A stretch of 64,000 nt of DNA from Undaria pinnatifida (GCA_012845835.1 JABAKD010000023.1:6771147-6835146); one strand, 5' to 3'; shown: positions 45,359 through 57,478, numbered from the stretch's first letter. Program-made: numbers and translations. The notes: generated from the sequence alone by a model not told the origin.

Positions 45359-46401
45359 CGAGCCTGCTCCACGCGCTGCCGTTCTTGTCTCTTCCTGCGC
45401 TTGTAGTTCTTGTACGAGTTCTCCAGCTGCAGGGAATACCACTTGGTCACCTCGCCCACGGTCGTCAGAGGTTCCACCAGCAACACCGGGTGCAGCCCGA
45501 CAGAGAGCGTCCGCAGCAGCTCCTCCTGAGCGCGCATTTTCTCCGCCGCGGCACTTTCGCTTGATTTAACCTCTGCAGCCGCTGCAGCAGCCGCAAGAGC
45601 AGAACTGTCACAAGCAACACCCCCAGCACCACTGCCGCCAGCAGCAGCAGCAGCCCTAGCAGGCCCAGAAGAGCGAGCAGCGCCAAAAGTGGTAGCAGCA
45701 CCAGCATCAACAGTGACAGAAGTACTAGCAGCAGAAAAAGCAGCAGAGGTAGCACGGGCACTCGTAGGACGGCCATCACCGTCACCACTGCCACTAACAC
45801 CAGCAGCACCACTAGCCGCGGTAGCGGCAGGAGTAAGCGACCCTGCGTCAGCGGCGGGGGCTGTTTCGGTCGGAGACGCGCGCCCAGAGGAGTCGGACCG
45901 CCGTCTTCGCCTTTGCTGCCGGGCGTCCTGTCCTAACGCGCCTCCTCCAGAGCTATCCTTAGCGTTAGCTTCATTGTCAGCGCTAGCGTTGGTGTGGGCG
46001 TTGGCGTCGGGGTCAGTGTTGCTGCCGGGGTTGGTGTCGGCGTTCCCATTAGCTTCAGCATTAGCGTTGGTGTTGGCGGTAGGGTTGTCGCTAGCGCTAG
46101 CGAAAGCGACTCGTTGCTGCCTATCTCCACCACCACCACCACCACCACCACCACCACCACCACCACCACCACCACCACCACGCCCCGCCGCAGACGAACC
46201 GGCACCAACTACACCACTTGAAGTCCCGCCGCCACCACCGCCACCATCACCACCAGCGCCAACCCCGTCACCGCCAATGATTGCGCCGCCCTTGCAGTGC
46301 CCGGGTGACAAACGCACCGTGAACGGGCGGACGAGGGCGCGGTAGTGAGCGGCCTCGGTCTCGCCTCCATGGGCAACCACCTGGACGTCGTCGGTTAGAG
46401 C
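45359..46401 (-). CDS. Giant ligase gene, exon 5: conserved 'PF-RL/PL' block split by insert
   Basis: 347 codons plus 2 bases; phase 0 in, 2 out; acceptor GTTCCTACAG, donor CG|GTGAGC. Starts 'ALTDDVQVVAHGGETEA', then 'HYRALVRPFTVRLSPGH'. A roughly 250-residue insert follows (Gly runs, Asn/Ala/Thr/Asp-rich, Ala/Ser-rich). It ends 'VGLHPVLLVEPLTTVGEV' and a basic 'YKNYKRRKRQERQRVEQ'. In UPL3-type ligases the two conserved halves are adjacent ('AL..PFKLRL...V.+IDPL..+..VE'), so the insert looks lineage-specific. The basic tail may be a nuclear localisation signal. Confidence 0.78.
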
Positions 46402-47257
46402 CTGTAGGAACAGAGCGACGAAGGCAGGGGGTTAGCGCTGTGCATGAACAGACTATACAGTAGGGCGTTTGCGACGACTGCCCCGGACGGCCGCTACGAT
46501 AGAGGTAGCACTTTCCGCTTTCTTTTTGTCTGGATTTCGGCATTAACCCAAAATCGTTGAAAATGTTTTTTTAAATCATTTTTTTCTTCTCTTCACTACC
46601 GGTACCTTTCAAGACATTAAGATATTTGTAACTGTCGTTTTTGTAAAGTAATCTTTTTCTTTTTCGTCACTACCTTAAGACATGATATTTTTCATCTGGT
46701 TGCGCCTTCGCTATTCACAAATCCGGTTCAAATGAGGAGCCTAAGAGAAACAAAAACGAGATGAAATTACGCGGAAGTGTGGTGAGTTTAAGCTATATAT
46801 GTTTCCCCATCTACCGTAGGGTACAACAAAAAAGAAAAAGGTTTCACCTCTGCCGTTAGCATGTATCCTGAGAGTTATCAGGGATGTACGTTACGGCGTA
46901 ACACGTACTGACGCGTAAGGAAGGCCCGCCGTGCGTAACAAGATTTTTTGCCGTAACGACATTGCGTCCCCTATCCCCGGCAGGAAAAAGCCTCCATGTA
47001 TAGTGGAAACCCTTCGGATATAACGTAGCAGCGTATCATGGCAGCGGTGAAGGCAACAAGCACAGCACACAGCGCAGAGCGCAACGCACAGCACGCAGCA
47101 CCCAGCATGGCTGGGGGCGGGTCTTCCTGGGGGTGTCTGGATGGTTCGTTTTCCAATCCAGTCCCTCTACTATTAGCCGAGGACACAGGCGGGCGTGAGA
47201 GGCTTCTCACGTTGGTGAACACCACAAAAAGGCGGCCCGTACGCGTCGCACTCGAGC

Positions 47258-47491
47258 ATGACCGCCAAGTGCAAGACGTGCAGCAAATCGATTGCAGGCA
47301 CTAACGAAAGGGTTGGCGGCACACTTCGCGAAATGGTCTGGCATGGGTGTCGCACCCGCGTTATCCGCTTTACCCATTGCGGCAGTTGGTATCAGCTGGT
47401 TGGTGTGACACGTTGGCATGACACCATACTCACAAGACGTTCAGTAAGAGTGGTACCTTGTATACCTGACACTTGGCCATCGTGCTCATGA
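47258..47491 (+). CDS. Possible plus-strand exon with PARP-type zinc-finger-like start
   Basis: ATG frame begins 'MTAKCKTCSKSIAGTNERVG', 'GTLREMVWHGCRT'. C-x2-C then 'I..G..R+G' and 'W.H.C' resembles PARP-type zinc fingers (family pattern C-x2-C...H-x2-C), but the His-Cys spacing is one short and the rest of the 77 codons is not convincing. No splice partners found. Confidence 0.3.
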   Translation: MTAKCKTCSKSIAGTNERVGGTLREMVWHGCRTRVIRFTHCGSWYQLVGVTRWHDTILTRRSVRVVPCIPDTWPSCS

Positions 47492-48073
47492 AGCATGACT
47501 GCTGCAGTTGTACACGCGCGTGCACGCATTTTTATTTATTTTCAGCGATTTGTTTATTTTTAGCGACTTCATAATGGTTAGCGTGGAGAACCCGGGGATG
47601 TTTACTTTTCATCGCCGTGTTGTGCCGTGACGGCCAAACGTGACAAGAAAAGAAAGCCGATTTCCCGTAGCTTCCCGTAGCATTTTCCGCAAGTCTGCGG
47701 TAACGTCCGTTCCGTCCTGGTGTTTATGAGGTCGAACCGCCCGTGGCCCGCTATAACCAGTTATATTGGTGGGAATGCAAGCCGTCGACTATATATTAAA
47801 CAAATTCAAATACACTGCAGCTGTGAGATCGAATATTTTGTCGAAACTCATCTTTGCAAGCTGTGTGTGATACTCCGATATATATTCTTGAGGAAAAAAA
47901 CAAACAAAAAAAAACGTAGACTCGTTTGGGCTGGCCGGCGACACTTGCCCGGTTACAAGGGCGGTGGCTTAAACCATTTTCGATTTAGTTTTTACAAGAG
48001 CTTTGTCCCCTTTTCAACCTGCTGTAAAGGTTGAGCTGTAAAACTCGTTAGGGCCGGTCGGTGTTTCGTGCCC

Positions 48074-48361
48074 GGACGCATGCCACGATAGAGTGTATAC
48101 TTTTTTTTGGCTATTTTTGTTTTCTGAATGACGGGAGTTCCTTGACCCAAAATTGTCGGAGAGCAAAAAAAAAAACAGTTTTTTTTTTTTGCACGTTGGT
48201 TCTCGTTGTGTACCTAGGCCATGGGATTTCTTCATCCGGCATCACAGCAGCTATATATTTCTCCAAAAATCACTTTTTGGGGAGAGAGGTCTTGAGCTCC
48301 CAAATTGAGGGGTAGTGTTGATAAAGAAAGTGGCGCACCTCTATCGTACGTAGCACGCGTC
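48074..48361 (+). mobile_element. MITE family 'GATAGAGG', full copy
   Basis: 288 bp; ends GACGCATGCCACGATAGAG and CTATCGTACGTAGCACGCGTC; landmarks GGCCATGGGATTTCTTCATC and GGGAGAGAGGTCTTGAGCTC. Confidence 0.82.
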
Positions 48362-49064
48362 CCTTCTCAACCCAACGGCGGTGGCCAATTGTTTTCTCTT
48401 TAGCTGCTACGAGAGCTCTGTCTCCCTTTCTCAACTTGCCATAGACCCGGAATTTTAAGACATTCACATCCCCAGGTGGAACCTCCAAATGATGATTACT
48501 TCGAAGTAGCTGGAACATGCGACTGGTGTAGACTTGGTCTTTTTCTTTTTCTCGTCTTTTCAATCTCCGCTTTTTACTCTCCAGCTCAAATCGTAAGAGC
48601 TCTTAACCCTCAGCGCCCTTCTGGACAGCCGTGGTCACAGGTGTCTCCCCTTCCCCCCCCAGATACACGCCTTCAATTTGATAGCGCATGCATAGGGTTC
48701 AGCATTCCCACTTTTCAGCCTTTTATTTTGCTAAACTCAACGCCCTCGCGCTTTCCGCTCATCGTTCGTTACGCAAGAAAATAACTCCCTGGAAGCTCGA
48801 GCATACACTCGGTGAGATTTTAATTCACGACCTCGACGCTAGCATCGGCGAGATTCATCTACCACTCCACATGGGGGACTAAATTTCGCCGACTAGTTGA
48901 CAGCTGAACAATAGACGCGTGCTACCATAGGTGGATTAAAGTATACCACTTATAGGCAAAACTGTTCTGAATCTCATAACCGTGTCGGAATATCACATGC
49001 CTTTGTCGTTGGCAAGAGTCATGCCTTCTTGACACATAGGACAGGGGCCTGTTCAGCAAACTGC

Positions 49065-49370
49065 ACTTTAATTAAACCCTTTGGAGCTCTAAAAACCCCT
49101 CCCTATATAATTCCAAGTGAGTTTGTCGCCAAAACGGGTTTCCAACTGTCAAGGCGTTAAGCTCGTAAAGTGAGGACACCCCTTCTAGAGCCCTAAAAAC
49201 CCCTCCCTATACAAATTCCAAGCAATTTCGTCGCCAAAACGGGTTTCCAACTGTAAAGGCGTTAAGCTCCTACAGTGAGGACACCCCTTTTAGAGCCCTA
49301 AAACCCCTCCCTATACTAATTCCAAGTACTTTGGTTCCCAAAACGGGTTTCCAGCTGTAAAGGCGTTGCT
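49065..49370 (+). repeat. Array of three TTAA micro-MITE copies
   Basis: Three forward copies with AGTGAGGACACCCCTTYTAG spacers, period about 110 bp, so later expansion was by tandem duplication of element plus spacer. Confidence 0.8.
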
Positions 49371-49561
49371 TTTTCCTTGAAAAAAGAAACAGTTTTTGGA
49401 TAGAGTACATAGAGCTCTTCAAGCAGCCACCCTTAGAAGGAACAGAAAGGTGTACGCCTCTACCGCCGTACTTGTAGCATGCGCCTCTAAGTCATGTAGT
49501 AATACAGGTATTAAGGTATACCACTTTTTGGCGAAACTATTTTCTGAAGGACGGGGCTCCC

Positions 49562-49651
49562 TTAACCCCTTCAGAGCCCAAAAATCCCTCCCTATACTAA
49601 CTTCAAGTAAAATTGTCCCCAAAACGGGATTTCCAGTAGTGAAGGCGTTAA
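49562..49651 (+). mobile_element. TTAA micro-MITE nested in a MITE
   Basis: Exactly 90 bp, TTAA at both ends, inserted within GGGGCTCC-CTTAACCC of the 'GATAGAGG' family, which continues as CCCTAACCCAGTATCGTCGG. Confidence 0.85.
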
Positions 49652-49779
49652 CCCTAACCCAGTATCGTCGGAATATCACGTTTTTTTTTGTTGACAAGAT
49701 TCAGGTTTGTTGGCAAGATGCACGTTTCTGTACACAATAGGACAGGGGCCTGTTCATCAAGTAGTGTGGTGAGCTTGAT

Positions 49780-50120
49780 GAATCCATTTAGGGCCCCAAA
49801 ACCCTTCCCTATACTATTTCCAAGTAGTTTTGTCCCTCCCAACAGGGTTACCAGTCGTACAGCTGTTAACCCCTTTAGAGCCCCGACACCCTTCTCTGTA
49901 CTATTTCCAAGTAGCTTTGTCCCCTGAAAGGGTTTTCAGTTGAAGGCGTCAACCCCTTTAGAGCCCCAAAACATCTGCCTATACCAATTCCAAATTACTT
50001 GTCCCCCCAAAAGAAAGGGTCCAGTCGTAAATGCGTTAACCTCTTTCGAGCTCCAAAACATCTACCTACAAAAATTCCAAGTCCCCAAAAACATGGTTTT
50101 CCAGTTGCAGAGGCGTTAAG
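49780..50120 (+). repeat. Array of about four micro-MITE copies
   Basis: Forward copies joined through GTTAACCCCTTTAGAGCCCC junctions. It abuts a SINE 3' fragment (50,113-50,166). Confidence 0.78.
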
Positions 50121-50269
50121 GTTTAGTTTTCCCCATCTGCCGGTGGATTAAAAGAAAAAAAGAAAGCTGCTTGATACAATAGGGTGTGTGGGCAGACACG
50201 AGAAGGGCATATGCGTTAGGGCTGCGAAACGGAGTGAAAGTTCCACGCCCTGTACAAATACATTATTTG

Positions 50270-50700
50270 CTATTTGTCTGGCAGGCAAATACTCTCTGGA
50301 AAACCTGCGCAAATATTTGTCGGAAGCAAATACTTTCTTGAGAAGCTGCGCAAATATTTGTCTGGAAGCAAATACTTTCTTGAGAAGCTGCGCAAATATT
50401 TGTCTGCAGGCAAATACTTTTTTGAGAACCTGTGCAAATATTTGTCTGGCAGGCAAATACTCTCTGGAAAACCTGCGCAAATATTTGTCTGGAAGCAAAT
50501 ACTTGTTTGAGAAGCTGCGCAAATATTTGTCTGCAGGCAAATACTTTTTTGAGAACCTGCGCAAATATTTGTCTGCAGGCAAATACTCGCTTGAGAAGCT
50601 GCGCAAATATTTGTCTGCAGGCAAATACTCTCTTGAGAACCTGCGCAAATATTTGTCTGGCAGGCAAATACTGCCCTGGAGAACCTGCGCAAATAGTATG
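50270..50700. repeat. 42-bp palindromic tandem array, left
   Basis: Units differ in the centre (GCAGGC, GGAAGC, GGCAGGC) and in the spacer CTTTCTTGAGAAGCTGCGC. Because 42 is a multiple of 3, all frames stay open on both strands. Confidence 0.92.
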
Positions 50701-51044
50701 GTATTTGTCCAGACAATTATTCTGAAAAAACAGCTGTTACTGCAGGGAGGTCGGAGGGAGAGCTTAGCCGTATCATATGTCATGCGATGGGAGATTGGTG
50801 TCGGAAATACGAAAGCAAATCCCTGAAGCGTGCATCTGAAATATCTTTTGATCGGAGTGGAAAAACACAGGATCAGCCAAACCGAGAAAAAATGAAAATC
50901 TATCGACTACCTATGAGTCAACGGCCTTTTCGCGGCTGCAAATACACCGGGCTCAACGGCCGTATTTATGCATTACGTATGTACCCCATATAATGTACGT
51001 ACTTGTACGCCGAAGAGGTCAATATCTCCGCATCCGCAATACAT

Positions 51045-51410
51045 TGTTTGCAGGCAAATAGTTTTTTGAGAACCTGCACAAATATTTGCCTGCAGACAAA
51101 TACTTTCTTGAGAAGCTGCGCAAATATTTGTCTGGAAGCAAATACTTTCTTGAGAAGCTGCGCAAATATTTGTCTGCAGGCAAATACTTTTTTGACAACC
51201 CGTGCAAATATTTGTCTGGCAGGCAAATACTCTCTGGAAAACCTGCGCAAATATTTGTCTGGAAGCAAATACTTTTTTGAGAAGCTGCGCAAATATTTGT
51301 CTGCAGGCAAATACTCTCTTGACAACCTGTGCAAATATTTGTCTGGTAGGCAAATACTCGCTTGAGAAGCTACGCAAATATTTGTCTGGAGGCAAATACT
51401 GCCCTGGGAC
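51045..51410. repeat. 42-bp palindromic tandem array, right
   Basis: Same unit and orientation as the left array; about nine copies. Order of variants partly mirrors the left array, implying segmental duplication. Confidence 0.92.
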
Positions 51411-52916
51411 AAATACACGCAATTATTATTTGTATTTGTTATGGATATTTGTACAGGGTGTGGAAAGTTCGATCGAACTACAAATGTGTAGGTGCCGATT
51501 TCTTCGTCAAGTCGAATGCATATAATCGAAGTATACACGGTAAAAAACAAACGAATCGCTTGAATTTCGCGCGATTTCGAACGCGAGTCGTATGTGCAGA
51601 CATTTAGAAAGGGAAAAGAAATAAAAAATGAAGAATGAAAAATGAAGAATGAAAAATGTACTTCAGCTGCGAGATTAAACAAAAATGATTTTTACTCATC
51701 TATGCAAGGTGCGTGTGACACTTCGATCGCGCGCATTACGGGGTGTGTACATTGTACCGTCGTACCTGTAAGCATGCCTGCGTTGTGTCGATCAAGTCCT
51801 CCATGGGTAGCCTCCCGTCACTCCTCGCCGTAAATAACGCCTTACCAACCTAAGGGAACACCAGCAACAAGAGCGGGCGAGGCGTTATTTCATGCATAGT
51901 CGTGGCCATACGGCCATGGACCCTCGCATCCCACAATACCCCGGACAGGGAGCACGTTGAGTTTCTTTCACCCACCAGACAGACACCGCGTACACCAGGG
52001 GCGAAACGCCGCGAATCGCTGACGAGTCACATGAAGGGTGAGCCGCATCCTACTAAGCACCACACGAGAGGAGGGGGGAGAACCTCTGCCACCACTACCA
52101 GCAGCACCACAAATCGTCACAAACCATCTGAGGCGTGCTACGATAAGAGATGCAGTATAGCACTTTTTCGGCCATTTCGTTTTCGGCAATGACTAGGGCG
52201 GCCCCTTAGCACAAAATCGTCGGAAACGCATTTCTGTTTTGCAACCTGATTTGGTCATGAATACCGAGGCCAACATCGGTGTTGTTCATCGGATAAAACA
52301 TAAACGCTTTCTAGAAACAAACAATCGGTTTTTTGGGTCAGGTATTTAGCTCCTCAAGCACCTTTCTTCACCGTGGCTCAGATTAGAGCCCCCAAATCTT
52401 CCCTTCCACTAACTTCAAGCAATTATATGTCCCCCAAAAAAGGGTTTCCAGTGGTAGAAGGCGTCAACCCAACAATCGTCGGAGTTTTCAAGCCCGTGTT
52501 TTGTTATGTGGCAACGTGTTTTGTTGTATTGTTATGTGGTTCATCGGGGACAGAACGTGCATTTTTTTTTTTGTCTCTGAAACAGTTCTTGGGTGAGATA
52601 CAATTGAACTCCTCAAGCCACCACTACCCTTGGAAGGCAACTGGGCTCCAAAAATGGTCAACAGCCTCGGAAAAACAATGGGGTGAAACTCTTCTACCGC
52701 AGCATGCGCTCACCAACAACACCAACGCGCGCTACGATAGAGGCGTAAAAAATCTAGTACTTGCAGGCTGCTCGATGAGCCGTATAGTTTTGTAATCTAC
52801 GGAGACGAGATTCATGATTCACGTATGTACGAGCGATATAGCATATATGGTATGGGGAAATGAGTGTTTTCTATTGGATGGTAGTGTGTTGTCAGAATGT
52901 CAGCAACCCCGTGTAC

Positions 52917-53203
52917 GACGTACTCCAATAAGGCGCGCCAGTTTTTTTTCCGAGGTTCCCAATTTATGGAGCTCAAGAGACCTCCTCTCCCCAAAAAAAA
53001 CATTGCTTGGAGAGAAACATAAAAACTGCTATGATACCGCATGACAAAAAAAAAAATCCATGTCCTAGCTACCTACTCAACGAGTATCCGTCAACAAAAA
53101 AAAATGGCAAATTTCCGACGATTTTGGGTTAAGGAGCCCCGCCATTAAGAAACCAATTTTTCAGACGAAACGAAAAAGTGCTACCTCCATCGTAGCACGC
53201 GTC
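52917..53203 (-). mobile_element. MITE family 'GATAGAGG', near-full copy
   Basis: TTTCCGAGGTTCCCAATTTA ... CCCCAAAAAAAACATTGCTT ... CGACGATTTTGGGTTAAGGA ... CTCCATCGTAGCACGCGTC. Retains the empty TTAA target. Confidence 0.75.
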
Positions 53204-53418
53204 AAGAAAAAAAAAAAAAGTCTACCGCCTTAGCTTGCGTCTATACTTATACATGTTACAAAAATAAAACTAAAAGCACGCCATATTTATATAAGTTTGA
53301 AAGGTGTGCGTGATACCTCCGATCGCGCATATATAAACCTTACCAGGTAGAAGGAAAACGGGCTCCAATAAGTGGTTCAGAGCCTCTTCGACCGTAGCAT
53401 GCGTTCGCCAAGAACACC

Positions 53419-53752
53419 GACGCGTGTTACGATGGAGGTAGCGCTTTTCATCTAAAATGGTTTCTGAAACGGGCTCCTTAACCCCTTTAGAGCCCCCGAA
53501 CCCCTCCCTATACTAAATCCAAGTAATTTTGTCCCCAAAAACGGGTTTCCAGTTGTAAAGGGGTTAACCCAAAATCGTCGGAAAATACGCCCCCTTAGTT
53601 TATGCATGGTTCTCGTGTTGTGTACCTAGGCCATGGGATTTTTCATCCGGTAGCAGTTTTTCTTCTCTCCAAATCAGTTTTTGGGAGAGTTAGGCTTCCA
53701 AATTGAGCAAACCTCAGAAAAAAAGTGGGTCACCTGCATCGTACCACACGTC
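53419..53752 (+). mobile_element. MITE family 'GATAGAGG' with nested micro-MITE
   Basis: Host element 244 bp plus 90-bp insertion; ends GACGCGTGTTACGATGGAGG and CTGCATCGTACCACACGTCC. Confidence 0.85.
53478..53567 (+). mobile_element. TTAA micro-MITE, complete 90-bp copy
   Basis: Inserted at the TTAA of GGGCTCC-TTAA-CCCAAAATCG; uninterrupted versions of this site occur in reverse at about 53,129 and 26,329. Confidence 0.88.
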
Positions 53753-54263
53753 CACCGCAAATCACCACCACCACCAGCAACCACCAGCAACATAACAAAA
53801 GTTACCACCACTAACCAGCAACCACTGCCACCAGCAACACCACAAACATCACCACCACCACCAGCAACCGCCACCAGCACCAATACCACAAATTATCAAT
53901 ACCGACAACCAGCACCACCGTAGCTACAGCCACCGCCCCTACACCTCCTCAGCAGCACTACCCCCCCCCCCCCACCCACCACCACCATTGCTAACACCAC
54001 CGCAGTCGTCACAGAGTCATCATCACCACCACAAAACCACCACCACAACCAACCAGCAACGCCACCACTAGTACACCCCCCCCTTCCCCCCGCCCCGTCC
54101 CAACACACACAAACCGCGACCGCTACCGCCACCGTCACCGCTACTAGCACATCCACCCCCCTCCGACACACATACCAACGCCGCCACCGCTACCCGCCCC
54201 CCGCCCCCCCTCCCAAACACGCCAGCATTGACGCCACCGCCGCCACCACCACCACCAACTCAC

Positions 54264-56963
54264 CTCCAAGAAGAACGGACCACCCACAAGGGGTTCTTCA
54301 GTCGTCACCGGCTTCACCTCCACGTGATGGGCCATCGGTGCCATCAACTCAACACTCGGTGTCTCCAACGCCGAAGAGCCAGAAGCAGGCGCAGCAGCTC
54401 TGGCGTTCTTAGGCGAACACGTAGGAGGAGAAGCAGAAGCAAACCCGGCCGCAGAACTAGTCGCGAGAGCAGAAGCAACAGCAGGCGCAGCAGCAGCCCC
54501 ACCACCAGGAGGCGCAGAAGAAACCACAGCCGTAGCAATAGCAGCAGGCGCAGGCGCCGCAGAAGGGGCAACCGCACCCGCAGAAGCAGAAGCCGCAGCG
54601 GCAGCAAAATCGGAACAAGGGGCGACGTCCGGCATCGCTGCATCTCCCTCCTCCCCCCCTTTCCTCTGCCCCTCTCCTTCTCTCCGCCTCCCTTCCTTCC
54701 GCTCCTCCGCCCCCTTCATCGCCTCCCCGTCCGATTTTTTACTCCGCCCGGGTGGCGCCGACACGCATTTTCCGCTACCGTCGACGCCGGCACCAGCGAC
54801 ACCGGCACCGCCACTGCCACCGCCGTAGCTTGCTTCTTCCTCCATCTTGTCCGCCTGAACTCGCTCCTCGGTTTTCACGGGGCCGTGGGCGTCGAACATA
54901 GGGGGCGAAGCACAAACATCCCCGTTATCAACAACGCCTCCATCTTCCGCGTCCTGGACGCCGCCCTCTTCCGCTGCCACCCCCCCCCGTGTACCCTTCG
55001 TCCCAACTTCGACCTTTTCTACCGTTGCTGCGCCACCACCTCCTGCTCCTCCTGTTCCTCCACCTCCTCCTCCCACTGCTTGTGCGTCCCTATGTCTGCC
55101 ACTGAGCAACGCATGCAGGAGCGCTTTAAGGACTCCGCTCTCTTCAGCCTCAAACGTCGTGACGCCCATACCACCCCGAGCCCCACCCCCACCCCCGCCA
55201 CCACCACCATTACCAACACCCTTCCGATCACCGTCACCATCGCCACCATCACTACCGCCACGGATTTTAGACGCCCGACGAAGCTTCGATGACGACGATG
55301 CTGGTCGCGATGGTGGAGACGACGAAGATGAAAACGCTTGCGTGAGCGTAAATAAAGTGCGTCTCAGCTCTGCCACCCTGTTGTCTCCCTCTCGACCGCC
55401 GGCGTCACCACCACCGTCTCTACCGCTTCCGCCGGCATCGTCCACTCGGCGAGAAGCAGCAGGAGCAGCCGAGGCGGCAGAAGGGGCACCAGAAGCAGAA
55501 GCGGCCGCAGCGCCAGATGCAGCACCAGCAGACGACAAAGAAGATGACGAAGAAGAAGCAGCAGCTCCGGACGCAACTTTAGCAGCATCAGCAACGGACG
55601 AAAAAACACCAAGAGAAGCAGCAGCAGCAGAAATGCAAGCATCAGCAGAAGCCGCAGCAGCGGCGGAAGCCGCCACTCCCGTGCCCAGTTTATGCTCCCC
55701 CCTGTCTTCCTTCTTCCCCATTTTCTCCTGCAGGCGTTCCAATTCCAGCAACTTCTCACCCACGGGCTTGTCCTTCTCCTCTGCCCTCTCTTGATTTTCC
55801 CGCTCCTCCTTCCTCCTCGCCTCCCTCTCCCTCCGTCCCTGCTCAAGCCGCTGCAGCTCCTCCTGATGGTACCGCTCCCACCCTTCCCCCTTTTCCTCCT
55901 CCACTCCCCCCATCCCCGACACCCTCCCATCCACATCCATACCGTCTCCCTCAACCCCCCTCCCCACCCCCCCCAACCCAATGCCGACCTCGGCCAACCC
56001 CAACAACTTCCCACCCCCCTCCAACCCCCCCAACTCCCTCCTCCCCACCCCCGCCCCTTCTACTCCCTCGACCCCCCCTACCCCTTCTCCCCCGACCCCG
56101 GCCCGACCCACCCCTACCCTTCCTACCCCCACCATCATAGAACCCCCGCCCGTTCCAAGCATCTCCTCACGTTGCTGCCGCTGTCGTAACGAAAGAGCGC
56201 GCAGAGCATCCGCGACAGCGTCAGGGTTGCGGGCTAAATTCCCCCCCCAAAGCACTGTCGTCGGATCCTCGCCCCCTTCACCACCAACACCACCACCACC
56301 ACCAACACCAATACCAACACCACTGCCGCCGATACCACCAACACCAACACCAACACCACCACCAATACGAACACCACCACCACCACCACCACCACCGCTA
56401 CAAGGACTCGGCAACCGTAAGGACGGGTCTAGGCGTTCCGCCACAACCTTGAGCTGGGACAGGAGGGAAACGCTAGAGTCACTCCCCTCAACACCCCCCT
56501 CGATCCCAACACCACCCTCACTCAAACTTCCACTGCTGCCGTCGCCACCGACGGTTCCATCGCTACTTCCCTCAGTTCCGCCGCTTCTTCCATCTATTCT
56601 GCCGCCTTTGCCATCAGTTCCGCCGCTGCTTCTGTCTATTCCACCGCATGTTCCACCCATTCCGCCGCCGTTTCTTAGGTTAACGTCGCCGTCAGTTCCG
56701 AGGCCGGTTCCGTTTCCGACTTCCTCGCAACTTCCACTGCCAACACCGTTGCTAATTCCGAGAAACCCGTGGCTGATTCGGTTCATTCGGTTCGTCCGGT
56801 CACCAATCCCACCGAGTCTTTCGCCGCCAGTTCCGCCGCCAAAAACGTCGCCAATCGCGCCGCTCATTCCGCCGCCTATTCCACCGCCAATTCCAAATAT
56901 GCTCATGGTTCCATTGCTGTTCGGGAACGAGGAGATACTCCGTTCGTTTCCGGGGTGTCCCAT
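54264..56963 (-). CDS. Giant ligase gene, exon 4: 900-codon exon with armadillo islands
   Basis: Exactly 900 codons, phase 0 to 0; acceptor ATCGACTTGCAG, donor GAG|GTGAGT. Rough map of exon residues: 1-165 Gly/Ser/Thr-rich; 166-183 helix 'LLSQLKVVAERLDPSLRL'; 237-260 helix 'VLWGGNLARNPDAVADAL'; 355-425 charged coiled-coil (Glu/Arg/Lys); 430-510 Ala/Ser; 529-545 'VAELRRTLFTLTQAF'; 600-622 'GVTTFEAEESGVLKALL'; then Gly/Ala/Glu linkers; end 'HHVEVKPVTTEEPLVGGP'. The 'VTTFE..ESGVLKALL' island corresponds to 'VS.FE...SG.+..LL.YL' in TRIP12/UPL3. Linker composition is slippage-prone and probably disordered. Confidence 0.75.
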
Positions 56964-57478
56964 CTGCAAGTCGATAGGGGTCCAGCACCATGCAGCAAGG
57001 AAGTGCATACAGGGGGGGGGGGGCTTGAGTCGGTGCATACTGGACAGGAATGGCCATATAATAACCTACTCTTATTGGACAATGCCACCTGATCGAACAA
57101 TACCAACATCACCACAACCGCCAACAAAAACAAAAACAACACACCTCGGGCAGCACAACACTTCGATAACACTAAGTTACGTCATATGGCCTACCCCCCC
57201 CCCCTCCCCCCCCCCTCCACCCCGCGTGCGCCCATAAGTCTCACCATTTTCACCACCTCGTGCATGACAAAAACCCCAACGTTGACTCCCCGACTATCTC
57301 ACGGCGCTTCGCGCTTGGCACACGCAGCGCCTACCTGGTCGATGACTACCCGACGTTCTCCGTCCCGGTCTTGTGCGGATGCGAGGTTATATGGTCATAC
57401 GGCTACGGCCATGCATGAAATAAGTACCCCCCCCCCCCCTTCCCCCTCCTCTACCCTCCGTCCCAAACCCCCTCTCAC

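Larger units (their letters stand above)
50241..51465. mobile_element. 1.2-kb TIR element with two palindromic 42-bp repeat arrays
   Basis: Ends are 20-bp inverted repeats TTCCACRCCCTGTACAAATA (50,241-50,260 and 51,446-51,465, one mismatch). Inside are two arrays of a 42-bp unit: 50,270-50,700 (about 10 copies) and 51,045-51,410 (about 9). Between them is a 340-bp unique core. Each unit holds a near-perfect palindrome TATTTGTCTGCAGGCAAATA. No transposase seen. Confidence 0.75.
46402..54263. other. Intron 4/5 of giant ligase (7.9 kb)
   Basis: MITEs, micro-MITE arrays and a 1.2-kb palindromic-repeat element. 53,760-54,260 next to exon 4 is (CCACCA)-type simple sequence. A weak plus-strand candidate lies at 47.26 kb. 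Confidence 0.6.

Noticed and set aside
48270..48563. Minus-strand frame with 'LKFRVYGKLRKGDRALVAAKEK', retroelement-like
   Set aside because: Overlaps a MITE and has stops on both sides; similarity too vague to call a gene or relic.
50241..51465. CRISPR-like appearance of the 42-bp arrays, and long 'LRKYLSAGKYS'-type frames in them
   Set aside because: Spacers are not unique, the DNA is eukaryotic, and frames are open only because 42 is divisible by 3.
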